Part shown: piece by piece, positions 17,776 through 25,832 of the stretch
Numbering within the stretch: position 1 is the stretch's first letter
How the letters are laid out: the number at the start of each line of letters is the position of its first letter
Source of the DNA: Flavobacteriaceae bacterium
Lineage (GTDB): Bacteria; Bacteroidota; Bacteroidia; Flavobacteriales; Flavobacteriaceae
Direction: 5' to 3'
DNA: 64,000 bases
NCBI GenBank assembly: GCA_013043685.1
Contig: JABDNT010000016.1
Location: 121,333-185,332, forward strand
Made by a program: the position numbers and the translations under genes
The notes under the pieces: generated by a model
Seen by the model: only the letters and a program-made list of their open reading frames with translations
Databases searched by the model: none
What the model was told of the DNA's origin: nothing

Positions 17776-18540
17776 CTATTGCATTGCTTCGGCTTTACCA
17801 ACGTAGATAATTGCTTTGGCAGCCTCCGGTGCTTCCGGATAATTTTCTTCAATCGCCTTAAAATGAGCCAAGGCCACATCGGCTTGTCCAAGATTGAGTG
17901 CGGTAATACCTGCTTTCAATAAAAATCTTGGAGACGTAACAGAGTTTTCACGCATATTGGCGGCTTCTTCATAATACTTTAATGCTTCATCATTTTGCCC
18001 CAATTGCACGAACGCATCACCAATCGCACCTTTGGCTAAAGGTCCGGTCATTTCGTCACTTCCTTTGTAATCATCAAGGAAGTTAATGGCCTGCTGATAA
18101 TCCTTCAGGTTCAGATATGCCATTCCGGCATAATATCTGGCGCGGTTTCCGGCACTTGTTCCACCATAATTATCGATAATATCAAGGAAACCATACTTTC
18201 CTTCACCACCATTTAACGAAAGGTTGTAAAGGGAATCACGAGCAGGGGCCGATTGTGCCAGTTCATAATATTCCTGTGCCTTGAACATCTCATTCGTAGC
18301 TTCTATCTCTTTTGGCTCCTGAATAAATTGCTGATATGCAATATATCCCAAAACAGCTATGGCAATAGCTCCCACAACTCCCAAAATGTATTTCTGATTC
18401 TTCTCAACCCATGCCTCGGTTTTAGAAGCTCCTTCATCCAGCGACTTGAATACTTCCGCCGTTGTGCTTCCATCCTCAAGCTGTGCCTGCTTCTCAGCCT
18501 TATTTTTTGGTTTGTACCCTCTTTTCTTGTACGTTGCCAT
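17776..18540 (-). CDS. Membrane-anchored tetratricopeptide repeat protein
   Basis: A 254-residue protein: basic N-terminus, one transmembrane helix at about residues 52-72 (KYILGVVGAIAIAVLGYIAY), then periplasmic TPR-like helices from about 85 to the end. RARYYAGMAYLNLKDYQQAI and DAFVQLGQNDEALKYYEEA are typical repeats. The overall design resembles YfgM-type (TPR_21) proteins implicated in envelope chaperone networks. It is first in a two-gene unit with ribH, a pairing with no obvious shared biochemistry. Confidence 0.82.
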   Translation of the reverse strand: MATYKKRGYKPKNKAEKQAQLEDGSTTAEVFKSLDEGASKTEAWVEKNQKYILGVVGAIAIAVLGYIAYQQFIQEPKEIEATNEMFKAQEYYELAQSAPARDSLYNLSLNGGEGKYGFLDIIDNYGGTSAGNRARYYAGMAYLNLKDYQQAINFLDDYKGSDEMTGPLAKGAIGDAFVQLGQNDEALKYYEEAANMRENSVTSPRFLLKAGITALNLGQADVALAHFKAIEENYPEAPEAAKAIIYVGKAEAMQ

Positions 18541-18560
18541 AATATCTTTTAATTGAGGGG

Positions 18561-18568
18561 CAAAAATA
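18561..18568 (-). promoter_or_regulatory. Putative -7 box for the TPR-ribH unit
   Basis: Minus strand TATTTTTG, a full match to TAnnTTTG, 20 nt before the ATG at 18540. Confidence 0.5.
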
Positions 18569-18689
18569 TAATTTTTATTAGAATTTAAAAGTGAAAAAAG
18601 TGCTTATTTTTCAATAATTTGCAGCTTGTTTTTCTGAATTCTCCGGTTAATATCCAGGATTCTGATTTATTCGCAACTCGCTCGCATAT

Positions 18690-19769
18690 ATGATCTTACA
18701 ATCTCTTAAGCTGATTAATTACAAAAATTTCGAATCGGAATCTTTCGACTTCGACCCCAGGATCAACTGTTTTGTAGGGAATAATGGTATCGGAAAAACC
18801 AATGTACTCGATGCGATCTATCATCTTTCCTTCGGAAAAAGTTACTTCAATCCCATTACGAGTCAGAATATAAAACACGGAGAAGATTTCTTCGTCTTAG
18901 AAGGGCTATACTCCAAAGATGATAAGGACGAAAAGATAGTAATAAGTGCTAAAAAGGGTCAGAAAAAGATCATAAAACGCAACGGAAAAGCCTACGAACG
19001 TTTTAGCGAGCATATAGGTTTTCTGCCCGTGGTTATAATCTCACCTGCCGATCGTGATCTTATCATCGAAGGCAGTGAAACCCGCAGAAAATTTATAGAT
19101 GGGGTGATCTCACAGGGTGATGTGCAGTATCTAAGGGACCTTATAAGTTATAATAAAGTATTGTCCCAGCGTAATTCGTTGCTGAAATATTTTGCAGCCA
19201 ATAAAACCCACAACCAGGATACCCTGGATATTTACAATGAACAACTTGATAATTACGGCACGGAGATCTACAAAAAAAGACTGGAATTCCTTGAAGAGTT
19301 TACACCTATTTTCCTAAAGAGATATCAGTCTATAAGTGGTAGAATGGAAACGGTGGACCTTATGTATAAAAGCCAGTTAGCGGAAGCAGATCTAAAGTCC
19401 TTACTGGAAGATAATATCAATAAGGATAAATTCACTCAGTATACCAATTACGGCATCCATAAAGATGATCTGTTGTTCCAGATTGAGGGACATCCGGTTA
19501 AAAAATTCGGTTCCCAGGGACAGCAAAAAAGCTACCTGATCGCTTTGAAACTAGCACAATTCGATTTTGTAAAAGCGCACAGCGGGCAGTTACCTATTCT
19601 ATTGCTGGATGATATTTTCGATAAATTGGACGAACAACGTGTGGGCCAGATCATCAGGTTGGTGGATGAAGAGAATTTCGGACAATTATTTATTAGCGAC
19701 ACCCACCCCGAACGTACGGAAGAAGTTGTGAAAGAGGTGCATCAGAGTTATAAGATGTTTCGGTTGTGA
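18690..19769 (+). CDS. recF: DNA replication and repair protein RecF
   Basis: SMC-like ATPase that loads RecA at gapped DNA with RecO and RecR. The 359-residue protein has a P-loop GNNGIGKTN (30-38), the ABC signature region [17 protein letters not shown] and a Walker [12 protein letters not shown]. Length and motif order match the family. I see no good -7 box immediately upstream in the 149-base gap before it. Confidence 0.95.
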   Translation: MILQSLKLINYKNFESESFDFDPRINCFVGNNGIGKTNVLDAIYHLSFGKSYFNPITSQNIKHGEDFFVLEGLYSKDDKDEKIVISAKKGQKKIIKRNGKAYERFSEHIGFLPVVIISPADRDLIIEGSETRRKFIDGVISQGDVQYLRDLISYNKVLSQRNSLLKYFAANKTHNQDTLDIYNEQLDNYGTEIYKKRLEFLEEFTPIFLKRYQSISGRMETVDLMYKSQLAEADLKSLLEDNINKDKFTQYTNYGIHKDDLLFQIEGHPVKKFGSQGQQKSYLIALKLAQFDFVKAHSGQLPILLLDDIFDKLDEQRVGQIIRLVDEENFGQLFISDTHPERTEEVVKEVHQSYKMFRL

Positions 19770-19871
19770 GGAGACGGAAGGCGGGAGTCAGGAGTTAAGA
19801 AACAGGCACGTTCCAAAGAATAACCAAATCAACGAATCAATATATAAAATTTCTTATCGTAATTTAACCAT

Positions 19872-20294
19872 ATGAAACAGCTACTTCATGTATTGACCAT
19901 TTGTTTGATCGTCTCCTGCTCGAATCAGGATCCCAACGATCAAAAGACCCGGCTTGGCGGATACTGGGTGATCGAGAAGGTAGAAATGCCTGGTGGTTCA
20001 GAGAAATTATTTCAGTTAAGCACCACTATAGACTTTATTGAAGTGACCGGTGATTCCGGTGTGCGTAAAAAGGTTCAGCCAAAGGTAGATGGTAGTTTCC
20101 TGGCTAACGATTCAGCCGAAAAATTTGATCTGATGATAGAGAACGACAGCCTCCATATGTATTACAAAACTCCATACGATAGTTGGAAAGAGACCGTTCT
20201 GCGAGCCAGGGACAGTGTATTAGTTGTTCTGAATCAGGACGGAAAAATATATACCTATACTAAGTTCGGCGGATTGTCTGTTCCTGAAGAATAA
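19872..20294 (+). CDS. Lipocalin-like lipoprotein, function unknown
   Basis: A 140-residue protein with a lipoprotein signal peptide: LIVSC with C16 as the lipidation site. The mature part contains LGGYWVIEKVEMPGG followed by alternating beta strands, similar to the small lipocalin-like or META-like domains of Bacteroidota envelope lipoproteins. No ligand can be inferred. The stop codon lies within 5 nt of a decayed AlkD fragment, so the local region has been rearranged. Confidence 0.7.
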   Translation: MKQLLHVLTICLIVSCSNQDPNDQKTRLGGYWVIEKVEMPGGSEKLFQLSTTIDFIEVTGDSGVRKKVQPKVDGSFLANDSAEKFDLMIENDSLHMYYKTPYDSWKETVLRARDSVLVVLNQDGKIYTYTKFGGLSVPEE

Positions 20295-20298
20295 TCAC

Positions 20299-20412
20299 AT
20301 ACAATCCCTGGTTAACGAAATCAGAAAAGACCTGAAATCAAACGCCGATGAAAAGGTTCGCAAGAAGAGTCAGCATTTCTTTAAAGAAAAAATAAAATGC
20401 CGAAGGAAATGA
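20299..20412 (+). pseudogene. N-terminal remnant of an AlkD-like DNA alkylation repair protein
   Basis: An open frame from ATA (20299) to TGA (20410-20412) encodes LVNEIRKDLKSNADEKVRKK followed by SQHFFKEKIK. This matches the first helices of Bacteroidota DNA alkylation repair (AlkD/HEAT-repeat) proteins, which continue after FFKEEIK with a tyrosine-glycine turn and about 190 more residues. Here the frame breaks straight after the lysine and the rest is missing. There is no start codon in the ORF and it lies immediately after another stop, so I interpret it as a truncated relic. Confidence 0.65.
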
Positions 20413-20468
20413 AATGCAAAGCGATGGAGATATAGCTGTCAGTTCGAATGTTTTATCTACATTCTACT

Positions 20469-20476
20469 TATCTTTA
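20469..20476 (+). promoter_or_regulatory. Putative -7 box for the PH-like membrane protein gene
   Basis: TATCTTTA, 36 nt upstream of the preferred ATG at 20513. The last base deviates from TAnnTTTG. It supports a start at 20513 rather than 20414. Confidence 0.35.
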
Positions 20477-20512
20477 AATAAACTAAGGTCCATAGCTCAA
20501 CTCTTTAACCAC

Positions 20513-20980
20513 ATGAACTACAAAAAATCGCAAACCGGCTGGATAGTTATTGGAATTATGGTCCCGATCCTGGTTTTACTTTATCTTTCTTATGTTCATC
20601 AATGGGGGGATAATCCATTGCCGCTGCTCCCATTTGCGATTATTGCAATCGTTCTTATAATTGCCGCTGCCCTATTTTACCAACTTACCGTAGAAGTTGA
20701 CAGAACTACTGTAAAAGTGATCTATGGCATTGGTCTGATCAGGATAAAATTTAAAATTGATGAACTGCTTAGCACACATGTAATAAGAACTCCGTGGTAT
20801 TACGGATACGGGATCAGGATAACACCTAAAGGGATGCTTTATAATATCCAGGGATCGAAGGCAGTGGAAATAAAATTCATCAGCAAAGGAAAGCACAAAT
20901 CGGTTATGATAGGCAGCCCGGAACCAGAAAAATTACAGCGGGCTATTGATCATAACTTTAGAAAACGAGCATGGACATAG
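20513..20980 (+). CDS. Two-TM membrane protein with a PH-like domain
   Basis: A protein of about 155 residues with two hydrophobic helices near the N-terminus (about 8-25 and 37-58) followed by a beta-rich domain containing YGIGLIRIKFKIDELL and GYGIRITPKGMLYNI. This arrangement is common in small membrane proteins with a bacterial PH-like domain (bPH or DUF304-type). An upstream in-frame ATG at 20414 exists but would add a polar segment and place the start upstream of the likely promoter. Function unknown. Confidence 0.65.
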   Translation: MNYKKSQTGWIVIGIMVPILVLLYLSYVHQWGDNPLPLLPFAIIAIVLIIAAALFYQLTVEVDRTTVKVIYGIGLIRIKFKIDELLSTHVIRTPWYYGYGIRITPKGMLYNIQGSKAVEIKFISKGKHKSVMIGSPEPEKLQRAIDHNFRKRAWT

Positions 20981-21025
20981 CCAGACCTTCTCTCAATTAC
21001 CCATCGTTAAATAAAACTTTTCACC

Positions 21026-21033
21026 TACCTTTA
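21026..21033 (+). promoter_or_regulatory. -7 box directly abutting the DUF721 start
   Basis: TACCTTTA ends exactly 4 nt before the ATG at 21038. Transcription would begin at or next to the start codon. Confidence 0.45.
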
Positions 21034-21037
21034 TGGC

Positions 21038-21334
21038 ATGCCCAAACGTCACGGTGAAAATACATCCTTAGGCGACGTCCTAAAAGAATTTATCGAGGCC
21101 AACCGACTGCAAAGTGGCCTGGACAAGATATCCGTAAAGGACGCATGGCACTCTGTTATGGGAGAGGCCATTTCAAAATATACCACTTCGGTTAAACTCG
21201 AAAGGGATACCCTCTACGTAGGTTTGAGTTCTTCGGTACTTCGTGAAGAACTGAGTTATGGAAAAGAGAAGATCGTAAAGCTTCTTAATGACGCGATGGA
21301 GAAAGATCTTATCAAGAAGATCGTACTTCGTTAA
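21038..21334 (+). CDS. DUF721 (DciA-like) protein
   Basis: A 98-residue protein of the DUF721 family, whose members include DciA, the ancestral replicative-helicase operator. Visible features are the N-terminal LGDVLKEFIEAN helix, the central WHSVMGEAISKYT motif and the terminal strand-helix with LYVGLSSSVLREEL. DUF721 genes often lie near recF or gyrB, and recF is about 1.3 kb upstream here. Whether it loads DnaB in this organism is an inference from the family. Confidence 0.85.
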   Translation: MPKRHGENTSLGDVLKEFIEANRLQSGLDKISVKDAWHSVMGEAISKYTTSVKLERDTLYVGLSSSVLREELSYGKEKIVKLLNDAMEKDLIKKIVLR

Positions 21335-21402
21335 TATGTAAGAGTTCAATTCTTTTACATGCCTAAAAGAAATGAACAAACAACAAAGATTATAGAAATT
21401 AA

Positions 21403-21428
21403 AAACGCCTCTCGCGGGAAAGGCGTTT
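21403..21428. terminator. Terminator between DUF721 and ndk
   Basis: 8-bp stem AAACGCCT/AGGCGTTT with a 10-nt loop, in a 143-base gap between convergent genes. The T-run is short, so strength is uncertain. Confidence 0.6.
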
Positions 21429-21440
21429 ATAGTTTTATGT

Positions 21441-21468
21441 GTGACCTCACGACTGCGCTCGAGGTGAC
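21441..21468. repeat. REP-like CG-rich palindrome
   Basis: GTGACCTCACGACTGCGCTC followed by GAGGTGAC contains the imperfect inverted core built around CGACTGCGCTCG. It is strikingly CG-rich for this region. I recall similar CTCGACTGCGCTCGAG-type palindromes as dispersed intergenic repeats in flavobacteria. Only one copy was noticed in this window. Confidence 0.35.
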
Positions 21469-21477
21469 TTCTGCTAG

Positions 21478-21897
21478 TTAAAATGTATCTCTTCCAGCGA
21501 AATGGAAAGCTCCTTCAATGGCAGCATTCTCATCACTGTCACTACCGTGAACAGCATTTTCGCCAATGGAGGCAGCATATAACTTACGAATAGTTCCTTC
21601 GGCTGCTTCTTCAGGGTTAGTAGCACCAATGAGCGTACGGAAATCCTCCACCGCATTGTCTTTCTCAAGGATGGCAGCGACAATGGGTCCGCGGGTCATG
21701 TATTCAACAAGTTCCCCGAAAAAAGGACGCTCTTTATGGATAGCATAAAATTCCTTGGCATCATCTACGGTCATCTGCGTTAATTTCATCGCAACAATCT
21801 TAAATCCGGCCGCGTTAATTTTTTCAAGTATCGCCCCTATGTGTCCTTTTTCAACACTATCAGGCTTTAGCATAGTAAACGTTCTGTCTGTTCTCAT
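21478..21897 (-). CDS. ndk: Nucleoside-diphosphate kinase
   Basis: Transfers the gamma-phosphate between nucleoside triphosphates and diphosphates through a phosphohistidine. The 139-residue protein has the normal length. The active-site histidine is H117 in [24 protein letters not shown] and [14 protein letters not shown] are family motifs. It is monocistronic, converging with the DUF721 gene, and preceded on the minus strand by a consensus -7 box. Confidence 0.97.
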   Translation of the reverse strand: MRTDRTFTMLKPDSVEKGHIGAILEKINAAGFKIVAMKLTQMTVDDAKEFYAIHKERPFFGELVEYMTRGPIVAAILEKDNAVEDFRTLIGATNPEEAAEGTIRKLYAASIGENAVHGSDSDENAAIEGAFHFAGRDTF

Positions 21898-21916
21898 ATT
21901 CTTTTAAATTTCGGTG

Positions 21917-21924
21917 CAAACCTA
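21917..21924 (-). promoter_or_regulatory. Putative -7 box for ndk
   Basis: Minus strand TAGGTTTG, a full match to TAnnTTTG, about 19 nt before the ATG. Confidence 0.55.
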
Positions 21925-21962
21925 CGTTTTTTGAAAACAGAATACAAACGATTAACGTTCAT

Positions 21963-23015
21963 TTAATACTGCTGTGTGAAGCGCTCGAATATAAAGTTAT
22001 TCCTGCCTCTAATTTCGAAGGTAACAGTCCTGTTTTCAAAATTGAAAAACAAAACCCCGAAGTTCAGTCGCTTTATGATATTGCTTACCCGGTATTCGTT
22101 CCCTTCAGTACTGAAATGAGGCCATGTATGTGTAAGGCCGCTGGATGTAAAATCGATGAGCGGGTATCCTAAACCGGACTCGTCATCTACAGAGATCTCG
22201 GCCATATGCCGGTCACCGCTCAAGAGTACAATATTCCTGGCTTTTGCGCCTTTTAAAAGTTCCCTCATTTTTTCCACTTCCGAAGGGAAATTGTACCATT
22301 TCTCCCATCCGTGCTCCTTACTTAAAAACTGAATGCTGGTCACGATCAAAGTGAAATCGGCTGAATCATCCTTTAATTCTTCCTCCAGCCATTTCCACTG
22401 GGCATCCCCGAGCATCGTACCCTGGTGATCCATTCCCCAGGAGTCATATCGACGCCCAAGATCATCACTTTTCTTTAGCGGACTTCGAAAATAGCGGGTA
22501 TCGAGGGAAATCATTTTAATACTGCCACCGTTCGCATTAAAGGTTTCAGAAAAATACACTCCTTCCCTGCTTCTCCTGGGATCATCGTTAGACACACCAA
22601 GGAAGTCAAGCAGTATTTCTTTTGCCTCGTCTTTCTTCTCCCACTCCACCCCGGCATCATTCTTTCCGTAGTCGTGATCGTCCCACGTACCGGTTATCGC
22701 TGTTTGTTCTTTCAATTTCGCGTATAATGGATTTGCACTTACTTTATCGTAATCAGCCTTCATCTTCTCCATATCATCTGTATCGGCATATACATTATCT
22801 CCTCCCCAGATAAAAACATCGGGATTCGTATCGAGTATAGGTTGCCAAAGTGGTTGCGGACGGTCCTGGTGATTGCAACTTGCAAAAACCAGAGTAAAAT
22901 TACCGGCATTGTCTTCTGTAAAGATATTTTCCGGGGTATTCGCCTGTTTCACTTCGGAAGGATTTCCACAGGAAAAAAGGGCAAGTATGGCTAAAAAAAG
23001 TACGGGTAGTCTCAT
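21963..23015 (-). CDS. PhoD-like alkaline phosphatase/phosphodiesterase lipoprotein
   Basis: A secreted metallophosphoesterase of 350 residues. The N-terminus is a lipoprotein signal (ALFSC, C16). Metal-binding motifs appear in order: FASCNHQDRPQPLW, WGGDNVYAD, GTWDDHDYGKNDAG and LLSGDRHMAEIS. These match the PhoD family, which hydrolyses phosphomonoesters or diesters using Ca and Fe. The substrate here is unknown. It has its own promoter and stands divergently from the DHH gene. Confidence 0.88.
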   Translation of the reverse strand: MRLPVLFLAILALFSCGNPSEVKQANTPENIFTEDNAGNFTLVFASCNHQDRPQPLWQPILDTNPDVFIWGGDNVYADTDDMEKMKADYDKVSANPLYAKLKEQTAITGTWDDHDYGKNDAGVEWEKKDEAKEILLDFLGVSNDDPRRSREGVYFSETFNANGGSIKMISLDTRYFRSPLKKSDDLGRRYDSWGMDHQGTMLGDAQWKWLEEELKDDSADFTLIVTSIQFLSKEHGWEKWYNFPSEVEKMRELLKGAKARNIVLLSGDRHMAEISVDDESGLGYPLIDFTSSGLTHTWPHFSTEGNEYRVSNIIKRLNFGVLFFNFENRTVTFEIRGRNNFIFERFTQQY

Positions 23016-23038
23016 GGGAAAGTGATGAAAGTTAAGTT

Positions 23039-23046
23039 CAAATTTA
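23039..23046 (-). promoter_or_regulatory. Putative -7 box for the PhoD-like gene
   Basis: Minus strand TAAATTTG, a full match to TAnnTTTG, 23 nt before the ATG at 23015. Confidence 0.5.
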
Positions 23047-23081
23047 AGGAATTTGCCTATGACTTTCGTATTAAGAAATTG

Positions 23082-23089
23082 TATCTTAG
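23082..23089 (+). promoter_or_regulatory. Possible -7 box for the DHH phosphoesterase gene
   Basis: TATCTTAG, a weaker match, ends 6 nt before the ATG at 23096, which implies a very short or absent leader. Confidence 0.3.
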
Positions 23090-23095
23090 CTGCCT

Positions 23096-24118
23096 ATGAA
23101 TGAGGCCACCACAGCCAAAGTAAAAGAGCTACTCGCCACACCAAAAAAGATCGTCGTCGTTGGGCATAAAAATCCTGACGGAGATGCTGTTGGTTCCTGT
23201 CTTGCATTGGCTCATGTCCTCAACTCCCTGGAACATGAAGCCACAGTGGTCATGCCCAACGATTTTCCGGATTTCTTGAAATGGCTACCGGATTGCGACA
23301 GTATCCTGATTCACGACAAGGCGGTTGAGAAGAGTAAAAAACTCATTTCGGATGCTGACCTCATCTTCACCCTTGATTTCAACGCCCTGGACAGAACCGG
23401 AGAAATGGAGATACCTTTAAAGGAAACAACTGCAAAATATGTTCTGATAGACCATCACCAGCAGCCTGATGACTATGCAGCAGCCGTTTACAGTGATACT
23501 GCAATGAGTTCGACCTGTGAGATGGTATATCATTTTCTGGATGCAATAGGTGCCCTTCATTTAATTACTTCGGAAGTAGCCACACAATTATACACCGGCA
23601 TTATGACAGACACCGGGTCTTTCCGGTTTCCCGCCACCTCCGCAACGACCCACAGGGTGATTGCTCACTTAATTGAATGTGGCGTGAAGAATACAGAGAT
23701 CCATCAGAATATATATGATACCAATACGCCCGACCGGATCGCTTTACTTGGTGTTGCACTTCAAAATATGAAGATTTTGCCCGAATACCGGACGGCTTAT
23801 ATCACAATCTCTCAGAAGGAACTTGATGATCACCGTTTCAAGAAGGGCGATACCGAAGGATTTGTAAATTATGCACTATCGGTCACGGGAGTGGTATTTG
23901 CCGTTATTTTTATAGAAAACCGGCAGGAACAGATCGTAAAGATCTCGTTCCGAAGCAAAGGATCGTTCTCGGTGAACGAATTTGCAAGGAAATATTATAG
24001 TGGTGGGGGTCATACCAATGCTGCAGGAGGAAAGAGCACTAAGTCTCTACGTGCGACCGTTACTGAATTTATTAGTATATTGCCCTCCCATAAAAATGAA
24101 CTTACCGATGAATCCTAG
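23096..24118 (+). CDS. DHH family phosphoesterase (NrnA-like nanoRNase/pAp phosphatase)
   Basis: A 340-residue DHH-DHHA1 protein. The first metal motif is HKNPDGDAVGS (24-34, D28 and D30), then TLDFNALDR, the signature LIDHHQ around residue 122, and the DHHA1 GGGHTNAAGG near the C-terminus. NrnA enzymes degrade 2-4 nt oligoribonucleotides and 3'-phosphoadenosine 5'-phosphate. The end of this gene overlaps the start of gldI, so they are coupled. Confidence 0.9.
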   Translation: MNEATTAKVKELLATPKKIVVVGHKNPDGDAVGSCLALAHVLNSLEHEATVVMPNDFPDFLKWLPDCDSILIHDKAVEKSKKLISDADLIFTLDFNALDRTGEMEIPLKETTAKYVLIDHHQQPDDYAAAVYSDTAMSSTCEMVYHFLDAIGALHLITSEVATQLYTGIMTDTGSFRFPATSATTHRVIAHLIECGVKNTEIHQNIYDTNTPDRIALLGVALQNMKILPEYRTAYITISQKELDDHRFKKGDTEGFVNYALSVTGVVFAVIFIENRQEQIVKISFRSKGSFSVNEFARKYYSGGGHTNAAGGKSTKSLRATVTEFISILPSHKNELTDES

Positions 24119-24659
24119 ATCTATTTTGCTGTTTTTTCTTGGCTGTATCCTTCTAGCGTCCTGTAAAACACCGGAGGCAAGGAAACCTGTTCAGCAAAGT
24201 TCGGGCAGCTTTATAAAGGAGTCGGCAAAACGCAACAAAGTTATTTACAAGAAGGAGGAAGAACGCATTGCCACGATAATGGCTGCCAATCCTGAAAATA
24301 ACTATCTCTCTTCAGATAGAGGGTTCTGGTATTATTATAATGTGAAGGACAGCCTGAATATCCCTACGCCTGAGTACGGAGACATAGTGACGTTTACGTA
24401 CAATGTGAAATCCCTTGATGGAATCTCCATACTTTCCGAATCTGAAACCGGGTTGCAAACCTATAAGATAGATCAATCTAATCAGGATCTTATCTCGGGG
24501 CTAAGAGATGGTGTGAAACTAATGAAAGTAGGAGAACAGGTAACATTCTTTTTCCCTTCGTATAAAGCTTATGGGTATTATGGGCTGGAAGATAAGCTGG
24601 GAACCAATGTTCCTATACAGAGTACAGTAACCCTGAAATCAATTCAACAATCACAATAA
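24108..24659 (+). CDS. gldI: Gliding motility-associated FKBP-type PPIase lipoprotein GldI
   Basis: A 183-residue lipoprotein (LLASC, C19) with an FKBP-type domain from about residue 85 (GDIVTFTYNVKSLDGISI, then GLRDGVKLMKVGEQVTFFFP and YGYYGLEDKLGTNVP). It matches GldI, required for gliding in Flavobacterium and thought to fold other Gld/Spr proteins. The start could be 24096 or 24108, both inside the DHH gene; 24108 gives the tighter signal peptide. The other gld genes are not in this window. Gliding itself cannot be concluded from this gene alone. Confidence 0.85.
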   Translation: MNPRSILLFFLGCILLASCKTPEARKPVQQSSGSFIKESAKRNKVIYKKEEERIATIMAANPENNYLSSDRGFWYYYNVKDSLNIPTPEYGDIVTFTYNVKSLDGISILSESETGLQTYKIDQSNQDLISGLRDGVKLMKVGEQVTFFFPSYKAYGYYGLEDKLGTNVPIQSTVTLKSIQQSQ

Positions 24660-24671
24660 ATTATATTACAC

Positions 24672-25784
24672 ATGAAAAAATTATCCCTGTTATTGATCCT
24701 TTTAGTGACGTTGGTCGTTACCACTGCTTGTGAGGATAAATATCCGGATCTACCGGAAGGTGTTTATGCAGAATTCATTACAAATAAAGGAACGTTTGTC
24801 GCTAAATTATTCAACGATCAAACACCGTTAACCACGGCTAACTTTGTAACCCTTGCGGAAGGGAATAACGAAATGGTAGACTCCATCTATCTTGGTAAAC
24901 CATATTATAATGGGCTCATATTCCACCGGGTAATTAAAGATTTCATGATACAGGGTGGCGATCCCAACGGAGATGGTTCTGGTAATCCAGGTTATCGTTT
25001 CCCCGATGAATTTGTGGACAGCCTGAAGCACGACCGTAAAGGACTACTTTCTATGGCAAATTCAGGTCCTGAGACCAATGGTAGTCAGTTCTTCGTAACC
25101 CTCAAGGAAACACCCTGGTTGGACGGAAAGCATACTGTTTTCGGCGAAGTGGTTATGGGTCAGGAAGTGGTAGATTCTATAGGAAATACACCTACAACCA
25201 AACCAGGAGACAAGCCAGTGGATGACGTGGTCATGGAAGAAGTGAATATCATTAAAAAAGGAGATATTAATGTTGTAGCTTTTGCGGAGGAACTGAAGAA
25301 AATTGAAGCAGAACGGGAAGCCAGGAAGCAGGAGTTGGAGCGTTTAGCTATCGATAAAGCTGTGTCGTTCGTAAATATGAAGCAGGAAGCCGAGACCTTG
25401 GAGTCCGGACTACAGATATCATATCAAACCAGAGGAGAGGGCCCCAAACCCAAAGAAGGAGAAGATCTTCTCATCAACTACTCCGGTTATTTCACTAACG
25501 GACAGTTATTCAATACCAGCTACCTGGAAGTTGCCGAATTGTATGATACGGTAGACCAGAACAGAAAAGCGCAAGGTCGCTACACTCCTATCCTTACCAA
25601 TACTAACGATACCAGGTTGATCCAGGGATTCAGAGAAGCACTTCAGAATATGAGTATTGGTGATAAAGTAACCGTTTTCATTCCCGCCCATTTAGGATAC
25701 GGGGAAGCTGGAAATCGTCCTTACATTCCGCCAAATACAGACCTTGTCTTCGAATTGGAGATGTTGGAAAAAACGGATGAATAA
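24672..25784 (+). CDS. Cyclophilin-FKBP fusion peptidyl-prolyl isomerase lipoprotein
   Basis: A 370-residue envelope lipoprotein (C20 after LVVTTA) with two unrelated PPIase folds. Residues about 30-195 form a cyclophilin ([36 protein letters not shown]) and residues about 255-368 an FKBP ([48 protein letters not shown]), joined by a charged helical linker. It follows gldI by 12 nt, so two or three prolyl isomerase domains are made from one transcript. The role is inferred as periplasmic folding. Confidence 0.92.
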   Translation: MKKLSLLLILLVTLVVTTACEDKYPDLPEGVYAEFITNKGTFVAKLFNDQTPLTTANFVTLAEGNNEMVDSIYLGKPYYNGLIFHRVIKDFMIQGGDPNGDGSGNPGYRFPDEFVDSLKHDRKGLLSMANSGPETNGSQFFVTLKETPWLDGKHTVFGEVVMGQEVVDSIGNTPTTKPGDKPVDDVVMEEVNIIKKGDINVVAFAEELKKIEAEREARKQELERLAIDKAVSFVNMKQEAETLESGLQISYQTRGEGPKPKEGEDLLINYSGYFTNGQLFNTSYLEVAELYDTVDQNRKAQGRYTPILTNTNDTRLIQGFREALQNMSIGDKVTVFIPAHLGYGEAGNRPYIPPNTDLVFELEMLEKTDE

Positions 25785-25801
25785 TAAGAAATATTTGAAT
25801 A

Positions 25802-25832
25802 AAAAAAAGCCCGAACGAATCGGGCTTTTTTT
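25802..25832. terminator. Bidirectional terminator between the PPIase gene and pepD
   Basis: Stem AAAAAAAGCCCGA/TCGGGCTTTTTTT with a 5-nt loop. It is symmetric and serves the convergent genes. The pepD stop codon (TTA at 25831-25833 on the plus strand) lies in its right arm. Confidence 0.92.

Noticed and set aside
19768..19802. Purine-rich GGAGACGGAAGGCGGGAGTC stretch after recF
   Set aside because: It resembles short G-rich intergenic repeats of flavobacteria but has one copy here and no structure, so it is not called as a feature.
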